This document shows positions 17,528 to 26,162 of a stretch of DNA of 64,000 nucleotides, one piece after another. Position numbers and translations under genes: made by a program. Where the stretch lies: NCBI RefSeq assembly GCF_027941955.1, contig NZ_CP115960.1, forward strand, positions 248,001 to 312,000, written 5' to 3'. The notes beneath the pieces are model-generated. The model did no database searches. It saw only the letters and a list, made by a program, of their open reading frames with translations, and had not been told where the DNA came from. Position 1 is the stretch's first letter, and each line of letters opens with the position of its first letter. Source of the DNA: Sphingomonas sp. 7/4-4. GTDB lineage: Bacteria; Pseudomonadota; Alphaproteobacteria; Sphingomonadales; Sphingomonadaceae.

Positions 17528-18652
17528 AGCGCGTCGGGTCGATCAGGTATTTCTCCCCGGTGGCCTTCTTCGCATAGGCGGTGACCACCGCCGGATCGAG
17601 CGTATCCGCCAGCGAGATCGTGGCGGTGTAGTGGCTCGCGAAGGTCGTCTTCAGTTCGGCCGCGACGCGGGCGCGCAGGCGCATCGTGCCTTCCATGCCG
17701 AGCTTCATCAGGAAAGGCGTGAGCAGGAAGCCGCTGACGCCCCAGGCGAAGCCGTAGCCGCGGTCGAGTTCGGTGGGTCCGAGATCGAGCGCGCCGTAGA
17801 TATAGACCTGCTTGAAGGTCGACGAGCCGTAGCGGCTATATTCGGTCGCGTTGCGATTGGCCGCGGCTTCCATTGCGTGGAGGATCGTGTTGGCGAGCTT
17901 GCCGCCGCCGATCGCGTCGAAGGCGAGCGTGGCATTGGTCTCGGCGATGGCATCGGTCAGCTTTTCGCGGAAGTCTTCGGCGCTGCTGTCGATGATGTAT
18001 TTCGCGCCGATGCCGCGCAGGATCGCGGCCTGCGCTTCGCTGCGGACCACGTTCACGAGGGGCACGCCGTCGGCGATGCAGATGCGGTTGAGCATCTGGC
18101 CGAGGTTCGAGGCGGCAGCGGTGTGGACCAACGCCTTGTGCCCCTCGGCCCGCAGCGTTTCGACGAACGCGAGTGCGGTGAGCGGATTGACGAACATCGA
18201 GGCGCCGTCGGCGGCGCTGGCGCCTTCGGGGAGCGGGATGCAGTCGCGCGCGGCGATTTTCCGGTACTGCGCATACATCGCGCCGCCGATCATGCCGACC
18301 TTCTTGCCGAGCAGGCTGGCGACATTATCGCCGGCCTGGACGACGGTGCCCGCGCCTTCGTTGCCGACCGGCATCGGCGTGTCGAGGCGGGCCTTCATCG
18401 CGCCCATCCGGGCCGGCGGGATCGCGGCGGTGAGGGTGGGGCGGTCCTTGTGCCGCCGGGCTGGAGCGTCGCGAGATCGGCGGGGCCGAGCAGCAGGCCG
18501 AGGTCCGAGGGATTGATCGGCGCAGCCTCGACGCGGACGATGACTTCGTCGGGGCCGGGCGGGGTGAGCGTGACTGGTTCGAGGGTCAGCGTGAGCTCGC
18601 CGCCGCTGGAAACGGTCGAGCGCAATTCGAGGCCGGTCAACGGGTCGGGCAT
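17526..18652 (-). CDS. Zinc-type (MDR) alcohol dehydrogenase/quinone oxidoreductase family, apparent frameshift
   Basis: About 375 residues. N-terminus GroES-like (VIVRVEAAPINPSDLGLLLG), substrate-site GNEGAGTVVQAG, then Rossmann domain with HTAAASNLGQMLNRI. The catalytic zinc Cys/His set is not evident, so a quinone-reductase-like NADPH enzyme is more likely than an alcohol dehydrogenase. One missing base near 18452-18457 (GCCGCCGGG) separates LQPGG from KDRPTLTAAIPPARMGAMK. Start ATG near 18652 after AGGAG. On the same strand as folB, 17 bases away, so likely co-transcribed with the pteridine genes; the functional link is unclear. Confidence 0.85.
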
Positions 18653-18668
18653 GACACTCTCCTGTCGT

Positions 18669-19018
18669 TCAGTCGCGGCGGCGGGTGATCTCGCAGCCGA
18701 TGCGGGCGTCGGGATAGACATCGAGCTTCATCGAGCGGACGCGCACTTCGCGCACGCGGGCGTCGCGCAATGCGAGCGCCGCCACTTCATCGCACAGAAC
18801 CTCCTGCAGCGCGAAATGGCGCGAGGTGGCGAGCGCATGGATTTCGCGGCGGAGGAAATCATAATCGACCACCGCATCGATCCGATCCTCAGGGGCGCAT
18901 CGTAGCGGCACGTCATCGCGACGTGCAGCGTCACGCGCTGCGGCGCCTGTTCGTGCGGATGGATGCCGAGGCCCATCTCGATCACGAGTTCGTCGAGCAG
19001 GATCGTATAGTCAGGCAT
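18669..19018 (-). CDS. folB: Dihydroneopterin aldolase, apparent frameshift
   Basis: About 116 residues after repair. FolB splits 7,8-dihydroneopterin to 6-hydroxymethyl-dihydropterin and glycolaldehyde in folate synthesis. N-terminus YTILLDELVIEMGLGIHPHE (the invariant Glu-region and G.H..E), then PEDRIDAVVDYDFLRREI (equivalent of the usual D..DTVDYA.L) and VREVRVRSMKLDVYPDA at the end. One missing C in the C4 run at 18893-18896 joins CRYDAP to PEDRIDA. Overlaps the upstream SDR gene by 8 bases. Context with folE supports the assignment. Confidence 0.88.
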
Positions 19019-19781
19019 CGGGACGTGTCCGGCCTTCGAACATCACGTCGCCGTCGCGCGGCAGGAAACGCTGGCCGCAATCGACGAAGACGTTCTGGCC
19101 GGTGATGCTGGGACAAGTCAGCAGATGTTCGACCGTCGCGGCGATGTCGTCGAGCGCGACGGGGCGCTGGAGCAGGTTCTGGCGGGCGTGCTCGGAGAAT
19201 TGCTCGGGGGTCTGGTCGAGGCTGGGGAGGGTGAGGCCGGGCGACACCGCGTTGACGCGGATGCGGGGGCCGAGCGCCTGCGCCATCATTTGCGTCGCGG
19301 CGGCGAGTGCAGCCTTGCTGCAGGTGTAGGTGAAGAAATCGGGGTTGAGATTGGCGATTTTCTGGTCGAGCAGATTGACCACGGCGCCTTCGTCGAGATC
19401 TTCCTGCGCTGCCAGCGCGGAGGCGAGCGCCACGGGGGCGCCGAGGTTCACCCGCATATGCTGGTCGAGCAATGCGAAATCGGTGATCGGGAGCGCATCG
19501 AAGGCGAATTGCGACGCGTTGTTGACGAGGCCGGTGACCGGTCCGCCCAATCCCTCGCGGGCGGCGGCGATCAGCGCGGGCGCGGTGGCGGCATCGGCGA
19601 GCTCGCCCGACACGACACAGGCGTTGCCGCCCGCCGCCAGGATCGCGTCGCGCAGTGCCTCGGCGTCCTGGGGCGCGTGATGGTGATGGATCGCGACGGC
19701 GTGCCCGCGCAGCGCGAGCCGGCGCGCGATGCCCGCACCGATCCGCCGCGCGCCGCCGGTGACGAGGATGTTCATTGCCAT
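19011..19781 (-). CDS. SDR-family oxidoreductase, pteridine reductase/FolM-like
   Basis: 256 residues. Classical short-chain dehydrogenase: NADP-binding TGGARRIGAGIA (the RR after TGG is typical of pteridine reductase and FolM types), LVNNAS, catalytic YTCSK and a C-terminal VFVDCGQ. Placed between folE and folB in the same direction, it is likely to reduce dihydrobiopterin, dihydromonapterin or dihydrofolate; context supports this but the exact substrate is inferred. Start ATG 19781 follows GGGGTG; ATG 19775 two codons later is possible. Overlaps folB by 8 bases. Confidence 0.85.
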   Translation of the reverse strand: MAMNILVTGGARRIGAGIARRLALRGHAVAIHHHHAPQDAEALRDAILAAGGNACVVSGELADAATAPALIAAAREGLGGPVTGLVNNASQFAFDALPITDFALLDQHMRVNLGAPVALASALAAQEDLDEGAVVNLLDQKIANLNPDFFTYTCSKAALAAATQMMAQALGPRIRVNAVSPGLTLPSLDQTPEQFSEHARQNLLQRPVALDDIAATVEHLLTCPSITGQNVFVDCGQRFLPRDGDVMFEGRTRPDA

Positions 19782-19795
19782 GAACACCCCGTAAC

Positions 19796-19867
19796 CGTTC
19801 GCTTCGAGCGAAGTCGAGAAGCCTTCGCTCCGCAACCGTTTCTCGACTTCGCTCGAAACGAACGGGA
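19796..19867. repeat. Inverted repeat CGTTTCGAGC/GCTTCGAGCG type
   Basis: CCGTTCGCTTCGAGCGAAGTCGAGAAG faces CTTCTCGACTTCGCTCGAAACGAACGG-like sequence around a short spacer (CCTTCGCTCCGCAACC). It is the class of dispersed inverted repeat common in sphingomonads. It lies between folE stop and the SDR start, inside the fol cluster. Confidence 0.8.
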
Positions 19868-19872
19868 GCGCA

Positions 19873-20493
19873 TCAATAACCCATCAAGGCGAGCACCTCG
19901 CGGCGGCTGCGTTCGTCTTCGCGGAACACGCCCATCATCCGGCTGGTGACCATGCCGACGCCGGGCGTGCGCACGCCGCGGGCGGTCATGCAGGCATGCG
20001 TCGCCTCGATCACGACCGCGACGCCGACGGGCTTCAATTGCTCCCAGATGCAGTCGGCGACTTCGGCGGTCAGCCGCTCCTGGACCTGCAGGCGGCGCGC
20101 GAAGGCGTTGAGCACGCGCGCCAGCTTCGAGATGCCGACGACGTGATCCTTCGGCAGATAGGCGATCGACGCCTTGCCGATGATCGGCGCCATATGGTGC
20201 TCGCAATGCGACTGGAACGGGATGTCCTTCAGCAGCACGATTTCGTCATAGCCGCCGACTTCCTCGAACACGCGCGAGAGATGGTGCGCGGGGTTCTCGC
20301 CATAGCCCTGGCAATATTCCTTCCACGCGCGGGCGACGCGCTGAGGCGTGTCGATCAGGCCTTCGCGGCGGGGATCGTCGCCGGCCCAGCGGATCAGCGT
20401 GCGGATCGCATCGGCGACGTCTTCGGGCACCGCGATCTTGGCGGGGGCGGCGACCAGATCGCCATCTTCCGCTGGATCGTGATTTTCCGCCAT
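19873..20493 (-). CDS. folE: GTP cyclohydrolase I
   Basis: 206 residues. Converts GTP to 7,8-dihydroneopterin triphosphate, first step of folate synthesis. The zinc and active-site residues are intact: FQSHCEHHMAPIIGKASIAY and EATHACMTARGVRTPG, plus GISKLARVLNAFARRLQVQE. The N-terminal 30 residues are acidic and variable, as usual. First gene of the minus-strand folE-SDR-folB-MDR cluster. ATG 20493. Confidence 0.97.
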   Translation of the reverse strand: MAENHDPAEDGDLVAAPAKIAVPEDVADAIRTLIRWAGDDPRREGLIDTPQRVARAWKEYCQGYGENPAHHLSRVFEEVGGYDEIVLLKDIPFQSHCEHHMAPIIGKASIAYLPKDHVVGISKLARVLNAFARRLQVQERLTAEVADCIWEQLKPVGVAVVIEATHACMTARGVRTPGVGMVTSRMMGVFREDERSRREVLALMGY

Positions 20494-20726
20494 CGATTAT
20501 GTCCTTCCTCGCCTTGATCCATGTTTACGCTACGGCAGGGCCGATTTCGCCGCGCCACACCTGTTGCCTATCTGTACCGCCTCGCGAAAAACGGCGGGAA
20601 ACCGCGGAGTTCCGCACCGCAATCCCGTTGACGGCTCGAAAAATGCAGCGTTAGTTGCATGCGTAATAAAAGCAACGCCGACACCGGATAACGAACCGGG
20701 AGGCGATCAGGAGAGGGGACTTTCTC

Positions 20727-23408
20727 ATGAAGAAGCTCGATTTGCTCGCGGCGACGGCGCTGAGCCTGCTTTTGGCGACGCCTGCGTTCGCGCAGGACAC
20801 GGCCACTACCGCGGCGCCGGACGATACCCAGACGCAGGAATATCAGAGCGCGAACGACATCATCGTCACCGCCACCCGGCGCAACGAGACCGTGCAGGAC
20901 GTGCCGATCGCGATCACTGCGATCGGGCCCGAATTGCTCCAGAACGCCGGGGTCGACAATGTCCGCGACCTCGAGCAGCTCGCGCCTTCGCTGCAGAGCT
21001 CGACCGGCCAGTCCTCGGCGACGGGCACCACCATCTATCTGCGCGGCATCACCACCGGCGGCGACAATCCCGGCTTCGAGCCCGCAGTGGGCGTGTTCGT
21101 CGACGGCGTCTTCCGCGCCCGCGCCGGCGTCGCGATCTCCGAGCTTCCCGAGCTCGAGCGGGTCGAAGTGCTGCGCGGGCCGCAGGGCACTTTGTTCGGC
21201 CGCAACACCTCGGCCGGCGCGCTCAGCATCTACACCGCGCAGCCGCAGTTCGAGACGCACGGCTATGTCGAGGGGATGTACGGCAACTACAACGCTTACG
21301 GCGTCAAGGGCGCGATCACCGGGCCGGTGAGCCAGTCGCTCGCGCTGCGCGTCGATGCGGGCTATCGCAAGCGCGACGGCTATATCAAGGACGCCAATAG
21401 CGACCGCGCGATCAACGACGTCAATCGCTGGAACGTGCGCGGCCAGGCGCTGCTCGACAGCGGCGACATCACTTTCCGCCTGATCGGCGACTATTACCAG
21501 ACCGACGAGCAATGCTGCGGCGCGGTCTCGGTCGTCCGCGGGCCGCTCGCGCCGGCGCTCCAGAGCATCGCGGCGGCACAGGGGCTGGTCGGGCTCTATA
21601 CCGGCGATCCGAGCAACCGCATTCAGGCGATGTCGCCCAACCGCGACTATGCCGAGAAGATCAAGGACTGGGGTTTCTCGGGCGAGCTCAACTGGGATCT
21701 GGGCGGCACCAAGCTGACGTCGATCACCGCCTATCGCAACTGGCGCGTGGTCCGGAACCAGGACATCGATTTCTCGGGCGTCGATCGCGCTTATCGCAAC
21801 GGCTATCGTAACGAGCTCAACGATTTCACCCAGGAGCTGCGCCTTCAGGGCTCGGCGTTCGGCGACAAGCTCGACTGGCTGATCGGTGGCTTCTACCTCA
21901 ACGAGACCAACAAGCTGCGGGACGTGGTGCAGATCGGCAATGACGGCAATCGCTATGTCGATACCGTATTCGCCGGCCAGCTTCGCGCGGGCTTCGGCAC
22001 GCCGCTGCAATTCTACGGCTCGCTTGGGCCCACGGTGCCGACGTTCGGCGCGGCTCTGCTCAACCCCGCGGTTCCCAACACCCTGCCGGCGCTGACCGCG
22101 GCTTATGGCGCGCTTGCTCCGCTGGTCGGCTGTTTCCGGGCGCAGGCGGGCACCGCGCCGGCGGCGACCTGCGTAATCCCGGGCTATCCGCGCACGCCGA
22201 TCCCGGGCCTGGCCGCGCTCGCGGCGAGCCCGCTTCCGGGCGCAGTGCCGGGGCAAGGCAACAGCCCCGACGATTTCCGCGTCAAGACCAACGCCTTCGC
22301 GCTGTTCACGCACAACATCATCAACGTGACCGACAAGCTCTCGGTGACGCTGGGTGCGCGCTGGAACCACGAAACCAAGGACATGACGGCCTCGATCAAC
22401 AACAATCTGGGCAGCTGCACCTTCTTCAACCGCGTCCGCGCAGGCGATCCGGCAGCAACCGCCTATGCCAACGTGCTGCGTCAGGTCCCGGGGCTGTTCA
22501 ACAACCTGTTCCTGCTCAGCTGCAACCCGGCGGTGAACACAGAATTCAACGGCAATTACGAAGACGAGTTCACCGATAACGAGATCACCGGCACCGCCAA
22601 GCTGGCCTACAAGTTCTCGGAGCACCTGCTGGCCTATGCGAGCTTCGATCACGGCTACAAATCGGGCGGTTATAATCTCGACCAGGCGACCTTCGATTCG
22701 GTGCTGCTCGGCGGCAACGGCGCGCAGGGTTCGGACCTGCGCTTCGGCGCCGAGACCAACGATGCCTATGAAATCGGCTTCAAGGCCAGCCCGAGCCGCG
22801 AATTCTCGCTGAACGTCGCGGCGTTCTACATGAACTTCTACAATCTCCAGTCGCTGGTGTTCTCGGGCAACAACTTCGTCGTCCAGAACGTGCCGAAGAG
22901 CATCAGCAAGGGGCTCGAGATCAGATCGACGATTCGCCCGACGCGCGACCTGACCTTCCAGCTCGGCTATAGCTGGATCAGCGCGAAATATGACGAGAGC
23001 AACAACTTCACCGGAACGCCGCTCGCGGGACAGGAAGGCCGGCAGTTCAACAACCAGCCCGAGCACACCGTCACGGTCTCCACGACCTGGACTCCGCCGC
23101 TCACTAACAAGATCAACGGCCTCATCCATGTCGACATGCGCTACAACAGCGAAGTGACGATCCCCTCGGGCAGCCCCAACCCGGTGACCGGCCGGACGCC
23201 GATCAACAACGAAGGCTATCCGCTGATCAGCGCGACGATCGGCGTGGAATCGGCGAACAAAAGGTGGCGGGCCGAGTTCTTCGTCGAGAATCTGACCAAC
23301 CAGTTCTACTATATCACCGGCTTCGCGGTGCCCGAGCAGACCGGCAATTATGCCGGCTATCCCGGAACGCCGCGCTTCTTCGGCGGGCGCGTGCGCCTGG
23401 GCTTCTGA
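20727..23408 (+). CDS. TonB-dependent outer-membrane receptor
   Basis: 893 residues. Signal peptide MKKLDLLAATALSLLLATPAFA. TonB-box-like NDIIVTATRR at about 43-52, plug domain (VPIAITAIGPELLQNAGVDN, GPQGTLFGRNTSAGA), then a 22-stranded barrel ending in FFGGRVRLGF with terminal Phe. It imports a specific ligand using TonB energy. The ligand is unknown: the plug type (VPI.IT, iron-siderophore/complex organic group in sphingomonads) is widespread. An unusual CC pair lies in DEQCCGAVSVV. Divergent from folE; 233-base intergenic region with AT-rich upstream part. SD-like AGGAGAGGGG before ATG. Confidence 0.93.
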   Translation: MKKLDLLAATALSLLLATPAFAQDTATTAAPDDTQTQEYQSANDIIVTATRRNETVQDVPIAITAIGPELLQNAGVDNVRDLEQLAPSLQSSTGQSSATGTTIYLRGITTGGDNPGFEPAVGVFVDGVFRARAGVAISELPELERVEVLRGPQGTLFGRNTSAGALSIYTAQPQFETHGYVEGMYGNYNAYGVKGAITGPVSQSLALRVDAGYRKRDGYIKDANSDRAINDVNRWNVRGQALLDSGDITFRLIGDYYQTDEQCCGAVSVVRGPLAPALQSIAAAQGLVGLYTGDPSNRIQAMSPNRDYAEKIKDWGFSGELNWDLGGTKLTSITAYRNWRVVRNQDIDFSGVDRAYRNGYRNELNDFTQELRLQGSAFGDKLDWLIGGFYLNETNKLRDVVQIGNDGNRYVDTVFAGQLRAGFGTPLQFYGSLGPTVPTFGAALLNPAVPNTLPALTAAYGALAPLVGCFRAQAGTAPAATCVIPGYPRTPIPGLAALAASPLPGAVPGQGNSPDDFRVKTNAFALFTHNIINVTDKLSVTLGARWNHETKDMTASINNNLGSCTFFNRVRAGDPAATAYANVLRQVPGLFNNLFLLSCNPAVNTEFNGNYEDEFTDNEITGTAKLAYKFSEHLLAYASFDHGYKSGGYNLDQATFDSVLLGGNGAQGSDLRFGAETNDAYEIGFKASPSREFSLNVAAFYMNFYNLQSLVFSGNNFVVQNVPKSISKGLEIRSTIRPTRDLTFQLGYSWISAKYDESNNFTGTPLAGQEGRQFNNQPEHTVTVSTTWTPPLTNKINGLIHVDMRYNSEVTIPSGSPNPVTGRTPINNEGYPLISATIGVESANKRWRAEFFVENLTNQFYYITGFAVPEQTGNYAGYPGTPRFFGGRVRLGF

Positions 23409-23427
23409 GGCGCGATCACCAAGGGGC

Positions 23428-23458
23428 GGCCGGGGAGCGATCCCCGGCCGTTTTCTTT
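23428..23458 (+). terminator. Rho-independent terminator after TonB receptor gene
   Basis: GGCCGGGGA (23428-23436) pairs with TCCCCGGCC (23441-23449) around a GCGA loop and is followed by GTTTTCTTT. Classic intrinsic terminator 20 bases after the stop; it may also slow transcription from the convergent TMEM175 gene. Confidence 0.9.
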
Positions 23459-23461
23459 GCG

Positions 23462-24064
23462 TCAGCGCTCGAACAGATGATCGAGCGCGCTGGCCGGCAG
23501 GCACCAGAAGATCGCGACCAGAGCCGCGCAGGCGAGGCCGAGCGCTGGCGAGACGAAAGTGAGCGCGATGCCGGAGGCATAGACGGCGCTCGCCGCCGCG
23601 CCCTTGCGGAGCGCGAGCCGGTGATAGGTCTTCGCCTCTTCCGACTGGCTGCCGGTGCGCCGGATCGTCCGCTGCAGCCACATATAGGTGAAGGACGGCA
23701 GCAGCATGATGCCCATGTAGACGAGCGTCGCGTCGCGGCTGAAGATCTGTTCCCCCAGATAGGCGGTGCCGAAGGGGATCAGCGAGAGCGTGAAGATCAA
23801 TGCGATGTTCGACCAGAGCAGGCCGTTGGTCACGCGGGTGGCGTGGTGGAACAGCCGGTGGTGGTTGACCCAGTAGATCGAGACATAAGCGAAGCTGAGC
23901 GCATAGGCGACGAACACCGGCCAGAGATGGAGCAGGTGGCCCCAGCCGGGCTCCTCGGGCGCGTGCATCTCGAGCACCATGATCGTGACGACGATCGCGA
24001 TGACCGCGTCGGAATAGGCCTCGACGCGGGTTACGCCGGCGCGGCCTTCGGTTTCTTCGGGCAT
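23462..24064 (-). CDS. TMEM175/DUF1211-family potassium channel-like membrane protein
   Basis: 200 residues with six predicted membrane helices. The first helix carries the family signature RVEAYSDAVIAIVVTIMVLE, which lines the pore in bacterial TMEM175 channels. NHHRLFHHATRVTNGLLWSN follows in helix 3. Bacterial homologues form tetrameric K+-leak channels. Inner membrane. Single gene, convergent with the TonB receptor. Confidence 0.9.
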   Translation of the reverse strand: MPEETEGRAGVTRVEAYSDAVIAIVVTIMVLEMHAPEEPGWGHLLHLWPVFVAYALSFAYVSIYWVNHHRLFHHATRVTNGLLWSNIALIFTLSLIPFGTAYLGEQIFSRDATLVYMGIMLLPSFTYMWLQRTIRRTGSQSEEAKTYHRLALRKGAAASAVYASGIALTFVSPALGLACAALVAIFWCLPASALDHLFER

Positions 24065-24120
24065 TTGGTTCCCCTATTTGACCGACGAGACTCTGGGCGA
24101 GCGGGGGTGTCGAAGTCAAA

Positions 24121-24311
24121 AAATCCTCCCTCGCGAAGCGGGGAGGGGGACCACGAAGTGGTGGAGGGGAGCGCGGGGTCGAACATGCCCCGCATGTTCG
24201 AGGATCGTCCGGGGGACGATCCGACCCCGCACTCCACAAGCTATTCGCCCGTGGCCAAGCCCCCTCCGTCATGCTGCGCATGCCACCTCCCCGGTTCCCG
24301 GGGGAGGATTA
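24121..24311. repeat. Dispersed palindromic repeat (AATCCTCCC family), copy 3, enlarged
   Basis: Outer arms AATCCTCCCTCGCGAAGCGGGGAGG and CCTCCCCGGTTCCCGGGGGAGGATT. This copy carries an inner insertion of about 60 bases containing its own inverted repeats (GAACATGCCCCGCATGTTC, GATCGTCCGGGGGACGATC). It sits between the TMEM175 start and the ilvC stop. Confidence 0.85.
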
Positions 24312-24318
24312 GGGTGGC

Positions 24319-25344
<1,026 letters not shown>

Positions 25345-25361
25345 TCAGTCCTTTCTGGAAT

Positions 25362-25431
25362 GTGCCCCTGCGAAAGCAGGGGTCCAGGGTTGCTTGGCCC
25401 TGGGCTCCTGCTTTCACAGGAGCACGTGATT
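25362..25431. repeat. REP-like inverted repeat (CCCCTGCGAAAGCAGGGG type)
   Basis: TGCCCCTGCGAAAGCAGGGGTCCAGGG and CCCTGGGCTCCTGCTTTCACAGGAGCAC form an imperfect inverted pair. A related element (CCGGCGAAGGCCGGGGTCCAGAG ... CCCGGCTTTCGCCGGGATGAC) is at 53702-53791. Between ilvN and ilvC. Confidence 0.8.
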
Positions 25432-25436
25432 GAAAT

Positions 25437-25952
25437 TCAGGCGGCTTCCTTGCCGCGGGAAATGGCGACGACGCCGGTGCGCGCGACCTCGACGAGGCCG
25501 ACTTCGCGCATCAGCTCGACGAACTTGTCGATCTTCTCCGAGCCGCCGGTGACTTCGAACACGAAGCTTGAAATCGTCGCATCGACGACGCGGGCGCGAT
25601 AGACCTCGGCGAGGCGCAGCGCCTCGATCCGGTGATCGCCGGTGCCCGCGACCTTCACCAAAGCGAGCTCGCGCTCGACATGCGGGCCGAAAGCCGTGAG
25701 GTCGGTCACCTTGTGGACCGGCACGAGGCGCTCGAGCTGCGCGATGATCTGCTCCATCACCGCGTCGGACGCGGACGTCACGATGGTGATGCGGCTAATT
25801 CGATTGTCCTCGGTGATCTCCGAGACGGTGAGGCTTTCGATATTGTAGCCGCGCGCGGTGAACAGGCCGGCGATCCGGGCGAGGATGCCCGGCTCGTTGT
25901 CGACGATCACGGCAAGCGTATGCCGCTCTTTTTGCTCTTCCTTGATGTGCAT
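25437..25952 (-). CDS. ilvN: Acetolactate synthase small (regulatory) subunit
   Basis: 171 residues, type IlvH/IlvN. N-terminal ACT domain TLAVIVDNEPGILARIAGLF and YNIESLTVSE bind valine for feedback inhibition; C-terminal ALS_ss_C domain (EVTGGSEKIDKFVELMREVG). Partner of IlvB. Separated from ilvB by a small 69-codon gene whose stop is one base away from the ilvN ATG, so all are likely translated from one mRNA. Confidence 0.95.
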   Translation of the reverse strand: MHIKEEQKERHTLAVIVDNEPGILARIAGLFTARGYNIESLTVSEITEDNRISRITIVTSASDAVMEQIIAQLERLVPVHKVTDLTAFGPHVERELALVKVAGTGDHRIEALRLAEVYRARVVDATISSFVFEVTGGSEKIDKFVELMREVGLVEVARTGVVAISRGKEAA

Positions 25953-25953
25953 G

Positions 25954-26162
25954 TCAGCGAACCTGTTCGATGGCGTCTAGCCAATCCTGCCATTGGGCAG
26001 CGTCCAACGGCTTGTTGTCGTTCAGGGTGCGAGTGCCCCAAGCAGCGTCGCGATGTCGTCGCTCTGCTTGCCACCACGTTCCCAGTAAGCCTCCAGAAAC
26101 TGGCGCATGGCAGCGAAGCCCTGCGCCACGGAAAGTGGCGAGGTGTCCAAAATGGTGTTCAT
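25954..26162 (-). CDS. Small unknown protein encoded between ilvB and ilvN, apparent frameshift
   Basis: After restoring one base in the C4 run at 26036-26039 (plus strand) this is a 69-residue protein: MNTILDTSPLSVAQGFAAMR, then QFLEAYWERGGKQSDDIATLL and PLDAAQWQDWLDAIEQVR at the end. Without the base it stops after 46 residues. The ATG overlaps the ilvB stop (TAATG) and its stop is one base from the ilvN start. The pattern (SVAQGF.AM..FLEAYWERG....DIA.LL....P.DA..W.DWLDA) is that of small acidic proteins I have seen only as hypothetical or immunity-like; no function is asserted. GC is lower than in the ilv genes, suggesting insertion. Confidence 0.75.

Noticed and set aside
20568-24281. 1237-codon open frame on the minus strand over the TonB receptor
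   Set aside because: Antisense shadow in a GC-rich gene. It lacks any domain, is full of Arg/Ala/Gly, and the plus strand has a complete TonB receptor with terminator.
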